From NCBI GenBank assembly GCA_910586705.1, contig CAJUJK010000022.1, positions 1 through 64,000 on the forward strand: DNA of 64,000 nt. Direction: 5' to 3'. Below, piece after piece: positions 23,113 through 32,209 of this stretch (within the stretch, counting starts at the first letter, position 1; every line of letters begins with the position of its first letter). Under the pieces are notes generated by a model. It saw only the letters and a program-made list of their open reading frames with translations, searched no databases and was not told the origin of the DNA. Position numbers and translations under genes: made by a program. The DNA is from an uncultured Lachnospiraceae bacterium. GTDB lineage: Bacteria; Bacillota; Clostridia; Lachnospirales; Lachnospiraceae.

Positions 23113-23607
23113 TCAGATAAGAGTTTTGACCCATTCCACCAGTGGGCTGTCCTTGTTAATATCTATGTATCTCTTGAATAACGCTATGCTTTCAGATTTT
23201 AAAATTCCCGATGTAATTTCCGGCAGACAAAAAGATGATGCAGTATGGAAATTATTCCATGATTTTACAGCCCATTGAGCTGCACCATCGGAAGGGGCGT
23301 CAAGTGAATAGTATACCTTGCCAACAAATGATGATATGGAAGCGCCCAGACACATCATACAAGGCTCTAAATTAGTGAACAATTCCATTTGCCTTTTTTC
23401 TGCTGCTTTTATTTTTTTCTGATCCAGTTCCATCAGAGCTTTTAACTCTGCGTGAACCAATAATCTGTTATCTTCGTTTTCGGATGTATGACTTTGAGCC
23501 ACTATTGTATCATTGTGGAATATAATGCAGGCTATCGGTAATTCATTTTTCTCTAATGCCCGCTCTGCCAGATCAATTACAAGTTTCATTTTCTCGTTTA
23601 CAGTCAT
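23113..23607 (-). CDS. Zinc-dependent nucleoside/cytidine deaminase family protein
   Basis: A 164-residue member of the CMP/dCMP and tRNA-adenosine deaminase superfamily. The zinc site is HAELKAL (His ligand and proton-shuttling Glu) and LEPCMMCLGA (two Cys ligands). Before them ELPIACIIFHNDTIV is the usual substrate-side strand. Length exceeds the minimal guanine deaminase or TadA core by a C-terminal tail ending in VEWVKTLI. The substrate is not certain. The gene is transcribed against its neighbours, is markedly AT-rich, and has GAGGGG eight bases before the ATG. It looks like an insertion between the transporter operon and dnaE. Confidence 0.83.
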   Translation of the reverse strand: MTVNEKMKLVIDLAERALEKNELPIACIIFHNDTIVAQSHTSENEDNRLLVHAELKALMELDQKKIKAAEKRQMELFTNLEPCMMCLGASISSFVGKVYYSLDAPSDGAAQWAVKSWNNFHTASSFCLPEITSGILKSESIALFKRYIDINKDSPLVEWVKTLI

Positions 23608-23786
23608 AGTTTATACCCCTCACTTATGCTCTTTAAAAAATTTCAATTTGTCGCTGTCATCGACAATAAGATTATACCGCACAACCGACTAAATCACAAC
23701 AACACATCATGTTTAGTAACAGTGTAAAAGCCGGCTTTTTAGTAACTCCTGTCTGGTCTGCTCATGTCCTTTACAGTCACTGTTGC

Positions 23787-23815
23787 TTGTATATCTAAAG
23801 GCTGCATGATATAAT
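23787..23815 (+). promoter_or_regulatory. Promoter of dnaE
   Basis: TTGTAT (23787-23792) and TATAAT (23810-23815) are 17 bases apart, and a TG one base before TATAAT makes it an extended -10 box. Confidence 0.65.
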
Positions 23816-23852
23816 TTTAGAAAAAATCAGACCTTTCGGGAAGGATACCACT

Positions 23853-26800
23853 ATGGCGTTTGCGCATTTGCATGTCCACACAGAGTTTAGTCTTCTGGAC
23901 GGTTCCAACAAAATAAAAGAGTATGTGAGGTACGTGAAGGAGCTTGGGATGGACAGCGCGGCGATCACGGACCATGGCGTCATGTATGGTGTCGTTGATT
24001 TTTATAAGGCGGCGAAGGAGGCGGGGATCAATCCCGTGATCGGCTGCGAGGTTTATGTGGCGCCCCACTCCCGTTTCGACAGGGAGCTGACGGGCGGCGA
24101 GGACCGCTATTATCATCTGGTTCTTCTGGCGGAGAACAACACGGGCTATGCGAATCTGGTCAAGATCGTAAGCAAAGGTTTTACGGAGGGCTACTACTAC
24201 AGACCGCGTGTGGATTTGGAGGTGCTGGAGCAGTACCACGAAGGGCTGATCGCGCTCTCGGCATGTCTGGCGGGGGAGGTGCCCCGCTACATCCAGAAGG
24301 GTCTTGTGGACGAGGCAAAGAAAGCGGCGCTTAAATATCAGAATATTTTCGGGAAGGACAATTACTTTCTGGAATTGCAGGATCACGGGATTCCGGCGCA
24401 GCAGTCGGTCAATTCCGTGCTTCTTCGCATGAGTAAAGAGCTGGACATCCCGCTTGTGGCGACCAACGACGTGCACTACACTTACGCGCAGGACGCCCAG
24501 CCCCACGACGTCCTTCTCTGCCTGCAGACGGGGAAAAAGGTGGCGGACGAGGACCGTATGCGCTATGAGGGCGGGCAGTATTATGTGAAGAGCGAGGAGG
24601 AGATGAAGGGGCTTTTCCCCTACGCGTGGGAGGCGGTGGAGAACACCCAGCGGATCGCCGACCGCTGTCACGTGGAGATTGAGTTTGGCAATTACAAGGT
24701 GCCCCGCTATGATGCGCCTGAGGGTTACGACTCATGGAGCTATCTGAACAAGCTTTGTCAGGACGGGATGAAGGAGCGCTACCCGGAGGATGACGGGACA
24801 TTGCAGGAGCGTCTGCACTATGAGCTTGACACGATCAAAAATATGGGGTTCGTTGACTACTTCCTGATCGTGTGGGATTATATCAATTTCTGTAGAGAGA
24901 ACGGGATCGCCGTGGGACCGGGCAGGGGATCAGCGGCGGGAAGCATCGTGTCCTACTGTCTGAAAATTACAAACATTGACCCCATCAAATACAATCTGCT
25001 CTTCGAGCGGTTTCTGAACCCGGAGCGCGTTTCCATGCCGGATATCGACGTGGACTTCTGCTTTGAGAGAAGGCAGGAAGTGATTGACTATGTTGGTCGA
25101 AAATATGGCGGCGACAGGGTGGTGCAGATCGTCACCTTCGGTACGATGGCGGCGAAAGGCGTGATCCGCGATGTGGGCAGGGTGATGGATCTGCCTTACG
25201 CCTATGTGGACCGTCTCGCGAAGATGATCCCCCTTGAGCAGAATCAGGGCGTTTCCATAGACCGCGCGCTGGAGATGAACCCGGAGTTTAAGAGTCTCTA
25301 CGAGGAGGATGAGCAGGTACACAGCCTGATTGACATGTGCAGACGTCTGGAGGGGCTGCCGAGGCACACTTCCATGCACGCGGCGGGCGTGGTGATTTGC
25401 CCCGAGGCGGCGGACGAGTTTGTCCCTCTTTCCAGAGGCGCTGACGGCTCCATCACGACGCAGTTTCCCATGACGACCATCGAGGAGCTGGGGCTTCTCA
25501 AAATGGATTTTCTGGGACTTCGGACATTGACGGTGATTCAGAGCGCGGTGCGGCTTGTGGAGCAGAGCAAGGGCATTGTGATAGACATTGACCAGATCGA
25601 CTACGACGACAAGGCGGTGCTCGCCTCCCTCGGAACGGGGCGGACGGACGGCGTGTTCCAGCTGGAAAGCGCCGGGATGAAAAGCTTTATGAAGGAATTA
25701 AAGCCCCAGAGTCTGGAGGATGTGATTGCGGGCATTTCCCTATATCGTCCGGGGCCGATGGACTTTATTCCGAAATATATCAAGGGCAAGAACCACCCGG
25801 AGACGGTGACTTACGACTGCCCGCAGCTGGAACCGATTCTTGCGCCCACTTACGGCTGTATCGTGTATCAGGAGCAGGTGATGCAGATCGTGCGGGAGCT
25901 GGGCGGTTATACCATGGGCAGGAGCGATCTGGTGCGCCGTGCCATGAGTAAGAAAAAGCAGTATGTCATGGAGCAGGAGCGGAAAAACTTTACCTACGGG
26001 AATCCTGAGGAGGGGGTGCCCGGCTGTGTGGCGAACGGCATTGACGCGAAAGTGGCGGACCATATTTACGACACCATGATGGATTTTGCCAAGTACGCCT
26101 TCAACAAGTCCCATGCGGCATGTTACGCGGTGGTGGCATACCAGACGGCTTATATGAAGTATTATCATCCGGTGGAGTTTATGGCGGCGCTGATGACTTC
26201 CGTGATTGACAACCCGAGCAAAGTGGCGGAGTACATTATGACAAGCAGAAGCATGGGCATCCAGATCCTGCCGCCGGATATCAACGTGGGCGAAAACGGC
26301 TTTTCGGTGGCGGGCGGACAGATCCGTTATGCGCTCTCCGCCATCAAGAGCGTGGGGCGTCCCGTGATCGACGCGGTGGTCGCGGAGCGCGAGGCGAGAG
26401 GACCTTACCAGAATCTGGGAGATTTTGTGACACGCGTGACAGACCGTGATATGAATAAGCGCATCATTGAGCATTTCATAAAAGCGGGCGCCATGGACAG
26501 TCTGGGCGGTACGAGAAAGCAGCTTTTAAGTGTGTATCTGCAGGTGGTTGACGGCATCCAGCAGAACCGCAAGAATAATCTGGCGGGGCAGATTTCCCTC
26601 TTTGATATCGCGGACGAGGCGGACAAGGTAGACTACCGGGTCAGCCTTCCCGATGTGGGCGAGTATTCCAAGGAGATGCTGCTTGCTTTTGAGAAGGAAG
26701 TGCTGGGCATCTATATCAGCGGGCATCCGCTGGAGGAATACCGGGAAACGTGGAAAAAGAATATCACAAAAACCACGGCGGACTTTATGCTGGACGAGGA

Positions 26801-27308
26801 AACCGGGGAGACGAGAGTGGAGGACGGCGCGAAGGTCACCATCGGCGGTATGATCACGGAGAAAAAGATCAAGTACACCAAGAATGAGAAGGTGATGGCG
26901 TTTCTGCAGGTGGAGGATCTGGTCGGCTCCGTGGAGGTCATCGTTTTCCCGAGGGATTACGAGAAGTACGGCAACGCGGTGATGGAGGACAGCAAGGTAT
27001 TCATCAAAGGCAGGGTATCTGTGGAGGAGGATAAGGACGCGAAGCTGGTCTGCGAGCAGATCACGACTTTTGAGCAGATGCCGAAGAAACTGTGGATCAA
27101 GTTCCCCACCAAGGACGCTTACGAGCAGCAAAAAGACGCGCTTTTCGATATTCTGCGGGAGGCGGAAGGAAAAGACAATGTGGTGATCTATGTGGAGAAT
27201 CCCAAGGCGATGAACCCGCTTCCGGCGAACTGGAACGTGTCGGCGCAGGCGGCGCTGATCGAGCGGCTGGAGTCGGTGTTCGGGGAGGGAAATGTGAAAG
27301 TGGTGTGA
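23853..27308 (+). CDS. dnaE: DNA polymerase III alpha subunit (DnaE)
   Basis: An 1151-residue replicative polymerase. The N-terminal PHP domain begins with FAHLHVHTEFSLLDGSNKI and includes TDHGVMYG. The palm carries AVGPGRGSAAGSIVSYC and MPDIDVDFCFERR with the catalytic aspartates. Helix-hairpin-helix and OB-fold regions follow (VTIGGMITEKKIKYTKNEK, VFPRDYEKYG). Length and order fit DnaE rather than PolC, which has an internal exonuclease. In low-GC Gram-positives DnaE extends primers before PolC takes over. pfkA follows about 90 bases later, an arrangement I recall from other Clostridia. Confidence 0.96.
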   Translation: MAFAHLHVHTEFSLLDGSNKIKEYVRYVKELGMDSAAITDHGVMYGVVDFYKAAKEAGINPVIGCEVYVAPHSRFDRELTGGEDRYYHLVLLAENNTGYANLVKIVSKGFTEGYYYRPRVDLEVLEQYHEGLIALSACLAGEVPRYIQKGLVDEAKKAALKYQNIFGKDNYFLELQDHGIPAQQSVNSVLLRMSKELDIPLVATNDVHYTYAQDAQPHDVLLCLQTGKKVADEDRMRYEGGQYYVKSEEEMKGLFPYAWEAVENTQRIADRCHVEIEFGNYKVPRYDAPEGYDSWSYLNKLCQDGMKERYPEDDGTLQERLHYELDTIKNMGFVDYFLIVWDYINFCRENGIAVGPGRGSAAGSIVSYCLKITNIDPIKYNLLFERFLNPERVSMPDIDVDFCFERRQEVIDYVGRKYGGDRVVQIVTFGTMAAKGVIRDVGRVMDLPYAYVDRLAKMIPLEQNQGVSIDRALEMNPEFKSLYEEDEQVHSLIDMCRRLEGLPRHTSMHAAGVVICPEAADEFVPLSRGADGSITTQFPMTTIEELGLLKMDFLGLRTLTVIQSAVRLVEQSKGIVIDIDQIDYDDKAVLASLGTGRTDGVFQLESAGMKSFMKELKPQSLEDVIAGISLYRPGPMDFIPKYIKGKNHPETVTYDCPQLEPILAPTYGCIVYQEQVMQIVRELGGYTMGRSDLVRRAMSKKKQYVMEQERKNFTYGNPEEGVPGCVANGIDAKVADHIYDTMMDFAKYAFNKSHAACYAVVAYQTAYMKYYHPVEFMAALMTSVIDNPSKVAEYIMTSRSMGIQILPPDINVGENGFSVAGGQIRYALSAIKSVGRPVIDAVVAEREARGPYQNLGDFVTRVTDRDMNKRIIEHFIKAGAMDSLGGTRKQLLSVYLQVVDGIQQNRKNNLAGQISLFDIADEADKVDYRVSLPDVGEYSKEMLLAFEKEVLGIYISGHPLEEYRETWKKNITKTTADFMLDEETGETRVEDGAKVTIGGMITEKKIKYTKNEKVMAFLQVEDLVGSVEVIVFPRDYEKYGNAVMEDSKVFIKGRVSVEEDKDAKLVCEQITTFEQMPKKLWIKFPTKDAYEQQKDALFDILREAEGKDNVVIYVENPKAMNPLPANWNVSAQAALIERLESVFGEGNVKVV

Positions 27309-27395
27309 GGAAAAATATTGAAAAACCCATGTTTATAGAGTAAAATACAAATAGATTCAGAGGTATATATTGAGACGAAAGGTGTGGGAATCGGT

Positions 27396-28364
27396 ATGGC
27401 GAAGCAGATTAAGACAATCGGTGTACTGACCAGCGGTGGAGACGCGCCGGGCATGAATGCGGCGATCCGTGCGGTGGTCAGAAAGGGAATCGCTAACGGG
27501 GTCAAAGTAAAGGGGATTAAGAAGGGGTATCAGGGTCTTCTGAACGAAGAAATTATCGATATGGAGAAGTGGACGGTGTCGGACACGATCCAGAGGGGCG
27601 GTACGATTCTGGGCACGGCACGCTGCCACGAGTTCCGCACGGAAGAGGGACAGCAGAAGGGCGCGGAAATCTGCCACAAGCACGGGATCGACGGTCTGGT
27701 GGTGATCGGCGGCGACGGTTCCTATCGCGGCGCGCAGGCGCTCTCAAGGCACGGTATCAATACCATCGGCATACCGGGAACGATTGATCTGGACATCGCC
27801 TGCACGGAGTACACCATCGGTTTTGACACGGCGATCAATACGGCAATGCAGGCAATCGACAAAGTCAGGGACACTTCGTCCTCCCACGAGCGCTGCAGCA
27901 TCATCGAGGTTATGGGCAGGAATGCGGGATATATCGCACTGTGGTGCGGCATCTCCAACGGCGCGGAGGATATTCTGCTCCCCGAGAAGTACGATTACAA
28001 TGAACAGCAGATCATCAATAACATCATTGCCAACAGGAAGAAAGGCAAGACCCACCATCTGATTATCAACGCGGAGGGGATCGGGCATTCCACTTCCATG
28101 GCGAGACGAATCGAGGCGGCTACGGGCATCGAGACGAGGGCAACGATTCTCGGCTACATGCAGCGCGGCGGTTCGCCTACCTGCAAGGACCGCTACTATG
28201 CTTCGATCATGGGCTGTTATGCGGCGGATATTCTCTGTGAGGGAAAGACGAACCGGGTGGTCGGCTACCAGCACGGCGAGTTTATGGATTTCGATATTGA
28301 GGAAGCGCTGAACATGGAGAAGGGGATTCCCGATTACCCCTACGAGATGTCGAAAATTTTATAA
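27396..28364 (+). CDS. pfkA: ATP-dependent 6-phosphofructokinase
   Basis: This enzyme phosphorylates fructose 6-phosphate in glycolysis. The 322-residue protein has VLTSGGDAPGMNAAIR at the N-terminus, VVIGGDGSYRGA and GTIDLDIACTEYTIGFDTA. The Gly in GGDGS and the absence of the Lys seen in PPi enzymes indicate ATP use. The catalytic loop has Leu where TIDND is more common, leaving both aspartates in place. MGRNAGYIAL and YMQRGGSPT complete the family pattern. ATG 27396 gives the usual N-terminus; a GTG at 27384 is the alternative. It follows dnaE and ends before a hairpin. Confidence 0.95.
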   Translation: MAKQIKTIGVLTSGGDAPGMNAAIRAVVRKGIANGVKVKGIKKGYQGLLNEEIIDMEKWTVSDTIQRGGTILGTARCHEFRTEEGQQKGAEICHKHGIDGLVVIGGDGSYRGAQALSRHGINTIGIPGTIDLDIACTEYTIGFDTAINTAMQAIDKVRDTSSSHERCSIIEVMGRNAGYIALWCGISNGAEDILLPEKYDYNEQQIINNIIANRKKGKTHHLIINAEGIGHSTSMARRIEAATGIETRATILGYMQRGGSPTCKDRYYASIMGCYAADILCEGKTNRVVGYQHGEFMDFDIEEALNMEKGIPDYPYEMSKIL

Positions 28365-28418
28365 TCGCGTGGACGCCGGATTGCGGGCGCAGGGATAAAA
28401 AATAGGAAGGATGGATTT

Positions 28419-28444
28419 CCCCGTGGATGAGCACATCTGCGGGG
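28419..28444 (+). terminator. Possible terminator after pfkA
   Basis: CCCCG...CGGGG with an inner GATG/CATC extension and two G-U pairs forms an 11-pair stem with loop AGCA. The tail CGTCTTTA has a weak U-run, so efficiency is doubtful. Confidence 0.4.
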
Positions 28445-28527
28445 CGTCTTTATGCGCAGGGTTGTGCGGCGGGAGACTTTGCCGTACCGGGTTTTATGCG
28501 TATAGACAGGGACGTATGGAGAATACA

Positions 28528-29322
28528 ATGATTACAAGTTTACATAACAGGGCCATCAGGGAAGTGACGGCACTGGTCGGAAAGAAGAAGGAACGGGACA
28601 GGCAGTCGCTCTTTGTGGCGGAGGGCGGAAAAATGTTTCAGGAGGCGCCGGCGGAACGGATCAGCCGGGTGTATATTGCGCAGGGCGCCGAGAAGGAAAT
28701 GTATGCGCGGTATGGGGAAAAGCTGGACGGGCTTTCCTGTGAGATCGTGACGGACGAGGTGTTTGCCAGAATGTCGGATACGGTGACGCCGCAGGGCATT
28801 CTCTGTCTCGTGCGGCAGCAGCACTATAATATAGAAGAAATCCTGCACCGCAGCGATAAAAAGCAGATGTTATTTATTATACTGGAAGATATACAGGACC
28901 CGGGAAATCTGGGAACCATCTTCCGCACGGCGGAGGCGGCGGGCGCGGACTGCGTGATTATGAGCAGCCGGACGGCGGACATCTACAATCCCAAGACCAT
29001 CCGTTCCACCATGGGCGCGGTTTACCGGGTGCCATTTCTCTATGCGGAAGATCTTTCTTCTATTATAAAGCTGCTGCAGGAAAGGGGGACGGCGGTTTAC
29101 GCGGCGCATCTGGGGGCGGACAACTTTTATGACGCATATGACTACCAGAAAAGCACAGCGTTTCTGATCGGAAATGAGGCGAACGGTCTGCAGGACGAGA
29201 CGGCGGGCTGTGCGGATACGCTTCTTGGCATTCCCATGGAGGGGAAAGTGGAGTCCCTGAATGCGGCTGTGGCTGCCTCCATTCTGCTTTATGAGGCTTA
29301 CAGACAGAGAAGAAAATGTTAA
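28528..29322 (+). CDS. TrmH/SpoU-family RNA 2'-O-methyltransferase
   Basis: A 264-residue protein. The N-terminal substrate-binding domain (1-95) is followed by a knotted SPOUT methyltransferase domain with ILEDIQDPGNLGTIFRTAEA (motif 1, with catalytic Asn/Arg), FLIGNEANGL (motif 2) and GIPMEGKVESLNAAVAASI (motif 3). These make up the SAM-binding trefoil knot. Members modify ribose 2'-OH in rRNA or tRNA; the target site cannot be told. ATG 28528 has GGAG six bases upstream and is preferred over ATG 28516. Confidence 0.92.
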   Translation: MITSLHNRAIREVTALVGKKKERDRQSLFVAEGGKMFQEAPAERISRVYIAQGAEKEMYARYGEKLDGLSCEIVTDEVFARMSDTVTPQGILCLVRQQHYNIEEILHRSDKKQMLFIILEDIQDPGNLGTIFRTAEAAGADCVIMSSRTADIYNPKTIRSTMGAVYRVPFLYAEDLSSIIKLLQERGTAVYAAHLGADNFYDAYDYQKSTAFLIGNEANGLQDETAGCADTLLGIPMEGKVESLNAAVAASILLYEAYRQRRKC

Positions 29323-29507
29323 AACAGGATTTAATCCGTGGATAACGAGTGTTGTTGAAAAAAGAGAGAAAAAAGCAAAAAAGCGTGGAATCATGGAAAA
29401 TACTGGAAGGTAGCATGTGTTATTTTAAGAGCGCGGCGCATGTAGAGGTTAAAAGGGGCAGGAAACACAGATATCTGCGTGGAATGACCGGAAAGGAAGA
29501 GGAGAGA

Positions 29508-30302
29508 ATGAAAATCGGATTTATCGGGCTTGGAAATATGGCTTGTGCCATGATCGGCGGTATGCTGGAGCAAGGGATTGTGCCCGCGGGAGAGATCTGT
29601 GGCAGCGCGAAGACACAGAAGACCCGCGACGCGGTGCATGAGCGGTTCGGTATCGACGTGAAGGCGTCAAACGCGGCGGTGGCGGAGGAGGCGCAGACCT
29701 TGATACTGGCAGTAAAACCGCAGTTTCTGGCGGGCGTGATTGCCGAGATCAAGGATGCGGTGCAGCCGGACACGCTGGTGATCAGCATCGCGGCGGGAAA
29801 GACGCTTGCGTGGCTGGAGGAAGCTTTCGGCAGGCGGATGAAGATGGTGCGCTGTATGCCAAACACGCCCGCTCTTGTGGGGGAAGGGTGTACGGGCATC
29901 TGTGTAAACGGTGCGGTATCACAGGAAGAGATGCGTTACAGCCTCCGGCTGATGGAGAGCTTCGGGAAGGCAAATCTGGTGGAGGAGAGGCTGATGGACG
30001 CCGTGGGAGCGGTGAGCGGCTCTTCCCCGGCTTATGTGTTTCTTTTTATAGAGGCGATGGCGGATGCCGGCGTGGCGGCGGGTATGCCCAGAGCGCAGGC
30101 TTACGAGTTTGCGGCGCAGGCGGTATACGGCAGCGCGAAGCTTGTGTTGGAGACGGGGAAGCACCCCGGCGAGCTGAAGGATATGGTATGTTCTCCGGGC
30201 GGCACGACCATAGAGGGTGTGCGCGTGCTGGAGGAATCCGGTTTCCGCGGGGCGGTGATGGACGCGCTGCTGGCGACAGTGGAAAAATCCAAAAAATTAT
30301 AA
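29508..30302 (+). CDS. proC: Pyrroline-5-carboxylate reductase
   Basis: This enzyme makes proline by NAD(P)H reduction of pyrroline-5-carboxylate. The 264-residue protein starts MKIGFIGLGNMACAMIGGML, the Rossmann motif, and contains LAVKPQFL, RCMPNTPALVGEG and the C-terminal signature DMVCSPGGTTIEGVRVLEE. GSSPAYVFLFIEA forms the dimer and substrate region. GGAGAG directly before ATG 29508 marks the start, although the frame opens earlier. It has no visible amino acid biosynthesis partner in the window apart from argF further on. Confidence 0.96.
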   Translation: MKIGFIGLGNMACAMIGGMLEQGIVPAGEICGSAKTQKTRDAVHERFGIDVKASNAAVAEEAQTLILAVKPQFLAGVIAEIKDAVQPDTLVISIAAGKTLAWLEEAFGRRMKMVRCMPNTPALVGEGCTGICVNGAVSQEEMRYSLRLMESFGKANLVEERLMDAVGAVSGSSPAYVFLFIEAMADAGVAAGMPRAQAYEFAAQAVYGSAKLVLETGKHPGELKDMVCSPGGTTIEGVRVLEESGFRGAVMDALLATVEKSKKL

Positions 30303-30378
30303 TCTGTCGGAACATCTTGTGTTTTGTAAAAAAATAGTAACAAAATATAGAGATAAAACAGAGCCAAATTGTATAAAC

Positions 30379-30407
30379 TTGACAAAGAATAGGCGTTTTG
30401 CTAAAAT
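30379..30407 (+). promoter_or_regulatory. Sigma-A promoter of the cell wall hydrolase gene
   Basis: TTGACA (30379-30384) and TAAAAT (30402-30407) are 17 bases apart. The gene starts about 100 bases downstream. Confidence 0.65.
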
Positions 30408-30509
30408 AATCCATACTTAACCGAACTGTAACAATTTTGTAACAATCTTTATCTTTTTGGTTTATGGGAAAGCAATATTTCCTGTATGGATGAAGATGGA
30501 GGGATGTTT

Positions 30510-31571
30510 ATGCGGAAAAGGTATAGACTTCTGCCCGCTGTTCTGTTTCTTTTAATAAGTTTATGCGGTCTGTCTCTGGATGTACATGCCACCAGCAGAA
30601 ACGAGTGTCTGGATTCGATGAATGTGGGTGTGGCTCAGATTGTGGATCCTACCGGGAAGGCGGCGAACGAGGACGCAATCCGGGAACTGACAGAGCTGTC
30701 AGAAGCAAACGGTGCGGAGCGGGAAACGGATCTTGTCATGGCGAACGTGCAGGTGGCAATGAACGTGCGCGCGGAGGCGGACGAGGAATCGGATAAGATC
30801 GGTCTGCTCTACAAGGACTGCGGCGGCAGAATACTGGAGAGAAAAGATGGCTGGACAAGACTCCGCAGCGGGGATCTTGTGGGCTGGGCAAGCGACGAGT
30901 ACCTGCTTTTTGGCGAGGATGCGGAGCTGCTGGCGAATGAGGTGGGAAACCTTATTGTGCAGATTGAGACGGATACGCTCTGTGTCAGGAAAGACCCGGA
31001 GGCAGAGGCGGAGGCGGTAGGCTTTATTCCCCGGGACGAGGAGCTGGAAATCATCGAGGTGCTTGATGAAGACTGGATCAGCGTGGATTACGAGGGCGAA
31101 ACAGGCTTTGTCTCAGCGGAGTATGTGGATATTGACTTCCATATTGACGAGGGAGAGACGCTGGTAGCGATTCAGAAGAGAGAAGAGGAAGAGCGGAAGG
31201 CGAAGCTTACCGCGAACAGGGGCGCTGTGGTGGTGGGCGGAGACGACACCAGACTTCTGGCGGCACTGATTTACTGCGAGGCAGGCATCGAGACCTACAA
31301 CGGCAAGCTGGCGGTAGGCGCGGTGGTGATGAACCGTGTCAGAAGCGCGGCTTATCCGAATACAATATCGGGTGTTATTTTTGCATCGGGACAGTTTACG
31401 CCCGCGCTCAACGGCAAAGTGGCGAGAGTATACGGCGGCGATATTCCCGAAAGCTGCTGGGAGGCGGCAAGAGCCGCGATCAACGGCGAGACAAACGTGG
31501 GCGACGCGACCCATTTCCGGCGCGCCGGAAACCACGAGGGTCTGCTCATCGACAGGCAGGTGTTCTGGTGA
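30510..31571 (+). CDS. Secreted SleB-type cell wall hydrolase with SH3 domains
   Basis: A 353-residue secreted protein. The signal peptide covers residues 1-27 (LLPAVLFLLISLCGLSLDVHA). Two bacterial SH3 domains (about 75-200) each contain an MNVRAEAD- or LCVRKDPEAEA-type motif. The C-terminal hydrolase_2 domain (about 240-353) begins LLAALIYCEAGIETYNGKLAVGA with the putative catalytic Glu, then AVVMNRVRSAAYPNTISGVIF and THFRRA. SleB is a spore cortex lytic enzyme, but vegetative homologues are common in Clostridia, so a sporulation role is not implied. GGAGGG six bases upstream selects ATG 30510 among three nearby ATGs. Confidence 0.9.
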   Translation: MRKRYRLLPAVLFLLISLCGLSLDVHATSRNECLDSMNVGVAQIVDPTGKAANEDAIRELTELSEANGAERETDLVMANVQVAMNVRAEADEESDKIGLLYKDCGGRILERKDGWTRLRSGDLVGWASDEYLLFGEDAELLANEVGNLIVQIETDTLCVRKDPEAEAEAVGFIPRDEELEIIEVLDEDWISVDYEGETGFVSAEYVDIDFHIDEGETLVAIQKREEEERKAKLTANRGAVVVGGDDTRLLAALIYCEAGIETYNGKLAVGAVVMNRVRSAAYPNTISGVIFASGQFTPALNGKVARVYGGDIPESCWEAARAAINGETNVGDATHFRRAGNHEGLLIDRQVFW

Positions 31572-31624
31572 TCCGGTTTAGCCGGACCGAATGGGCGTGA
31601 GCTGAACGGAATCAGAGTAAGTCC

Positions 31625-31653
31625 TTGCCACTTTGGGGATAATATGAGATAAT
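31625..31653 (+). promoter_or_regulatory. Promoter of the NfeD/SPFH operon
   Basis: TTGCCA (31625-31630) and GATAAT (31648-31653) are 17 bases apart, about 30 bases before the NfeD gene. Confidence 0.5.
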
Positions 31654-31684
31654 CATTATATATTTGTGGCAACAGGGAGGGAAC

Positions 31685-32143
31685 ATGATGGAGATACAGG
31701 CGTTAAACATGACGGTGGTCTGGCTGGTCATCCTTGTGGCGCTGGTTGTGATAGAACTTCTGACGATGGGACTTACCACCGTCTGGTTCGCGGGCGGCGC
31801 GCTTGTGGCAACGCTGGCTTCCTTGCTGCATCTGCCGGTTATTTTACAGATTATACTGTTTCTTGTGGTTTCGGCGCTGCTCTTGTATTTTACAAGACCG
31901 ATTGCGGTAAAATATTTTAACAAAGACCGGGTGCGCACGAACGCGGAGAGCCTTGTCGGACGGCAGGCGATCGTAATCAGCGAAATAGATAATCTGCAGG
32001 GCATCGGGCAGGTAAATGTGGGCGGCATGGAATGGTCCGCGCGGACAAAGACGGACGAGGAGAAGCTGCCTGTGGGAGCCGTGGTGATTGTGCTGGCGAT
32101 CAACGGCGTGAAACTGATTGTAGAGGAGAAGAAAGAATTGTAA
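31685..32143 (+). CDS. NfeD-like membrane protein
   Basis: A 152-residue protein with two or three N-terminal membrane segments (VVWLVILVALVVIELLTMGL, WFAGGALVATLASLL, LFLVVSALLLYF) and a soluble C-terminal OB-fold (about 85-150) containing LVGRQAIVISEID and WSARTKTDEEKLPVGAVVIV. This is the short NfeD form without the serine protease part. NfeD proteins work with SPFH proteins, and the next gene encodes one. ATG 31685 and ATG 31688 are adjacent; either may be used after GGGAGGG. Confidence 0.88.
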   Translation: MMEIQALNMTVVWLVILVALVVIELLTMGLTTVWFAGGALVATLASLLHLPVILQIILFLVVSALLLYFTRPIAVKYFNKDRVRTNAESLVGRQAIVISEIDNLQGIGQVNVGGMEWSARTKTDEEKLPVGAVVIVLAINGVKLIVEEKKEL

Positions 32144-32209
32144 CAGGCTGTTTGATATGGGTACTGGACAGTCACAGGCTGGAACTGCTTTCGGAAACGG
32201 AGAGAAAAG

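Noticed and set aside
27396..28364. PPi-dependent phosphofructokinase
   Set aside because: GGDGS and GTIDLD are of the ATP type; PPi enzymes carry Asp after GGD and Lys before TIDND.
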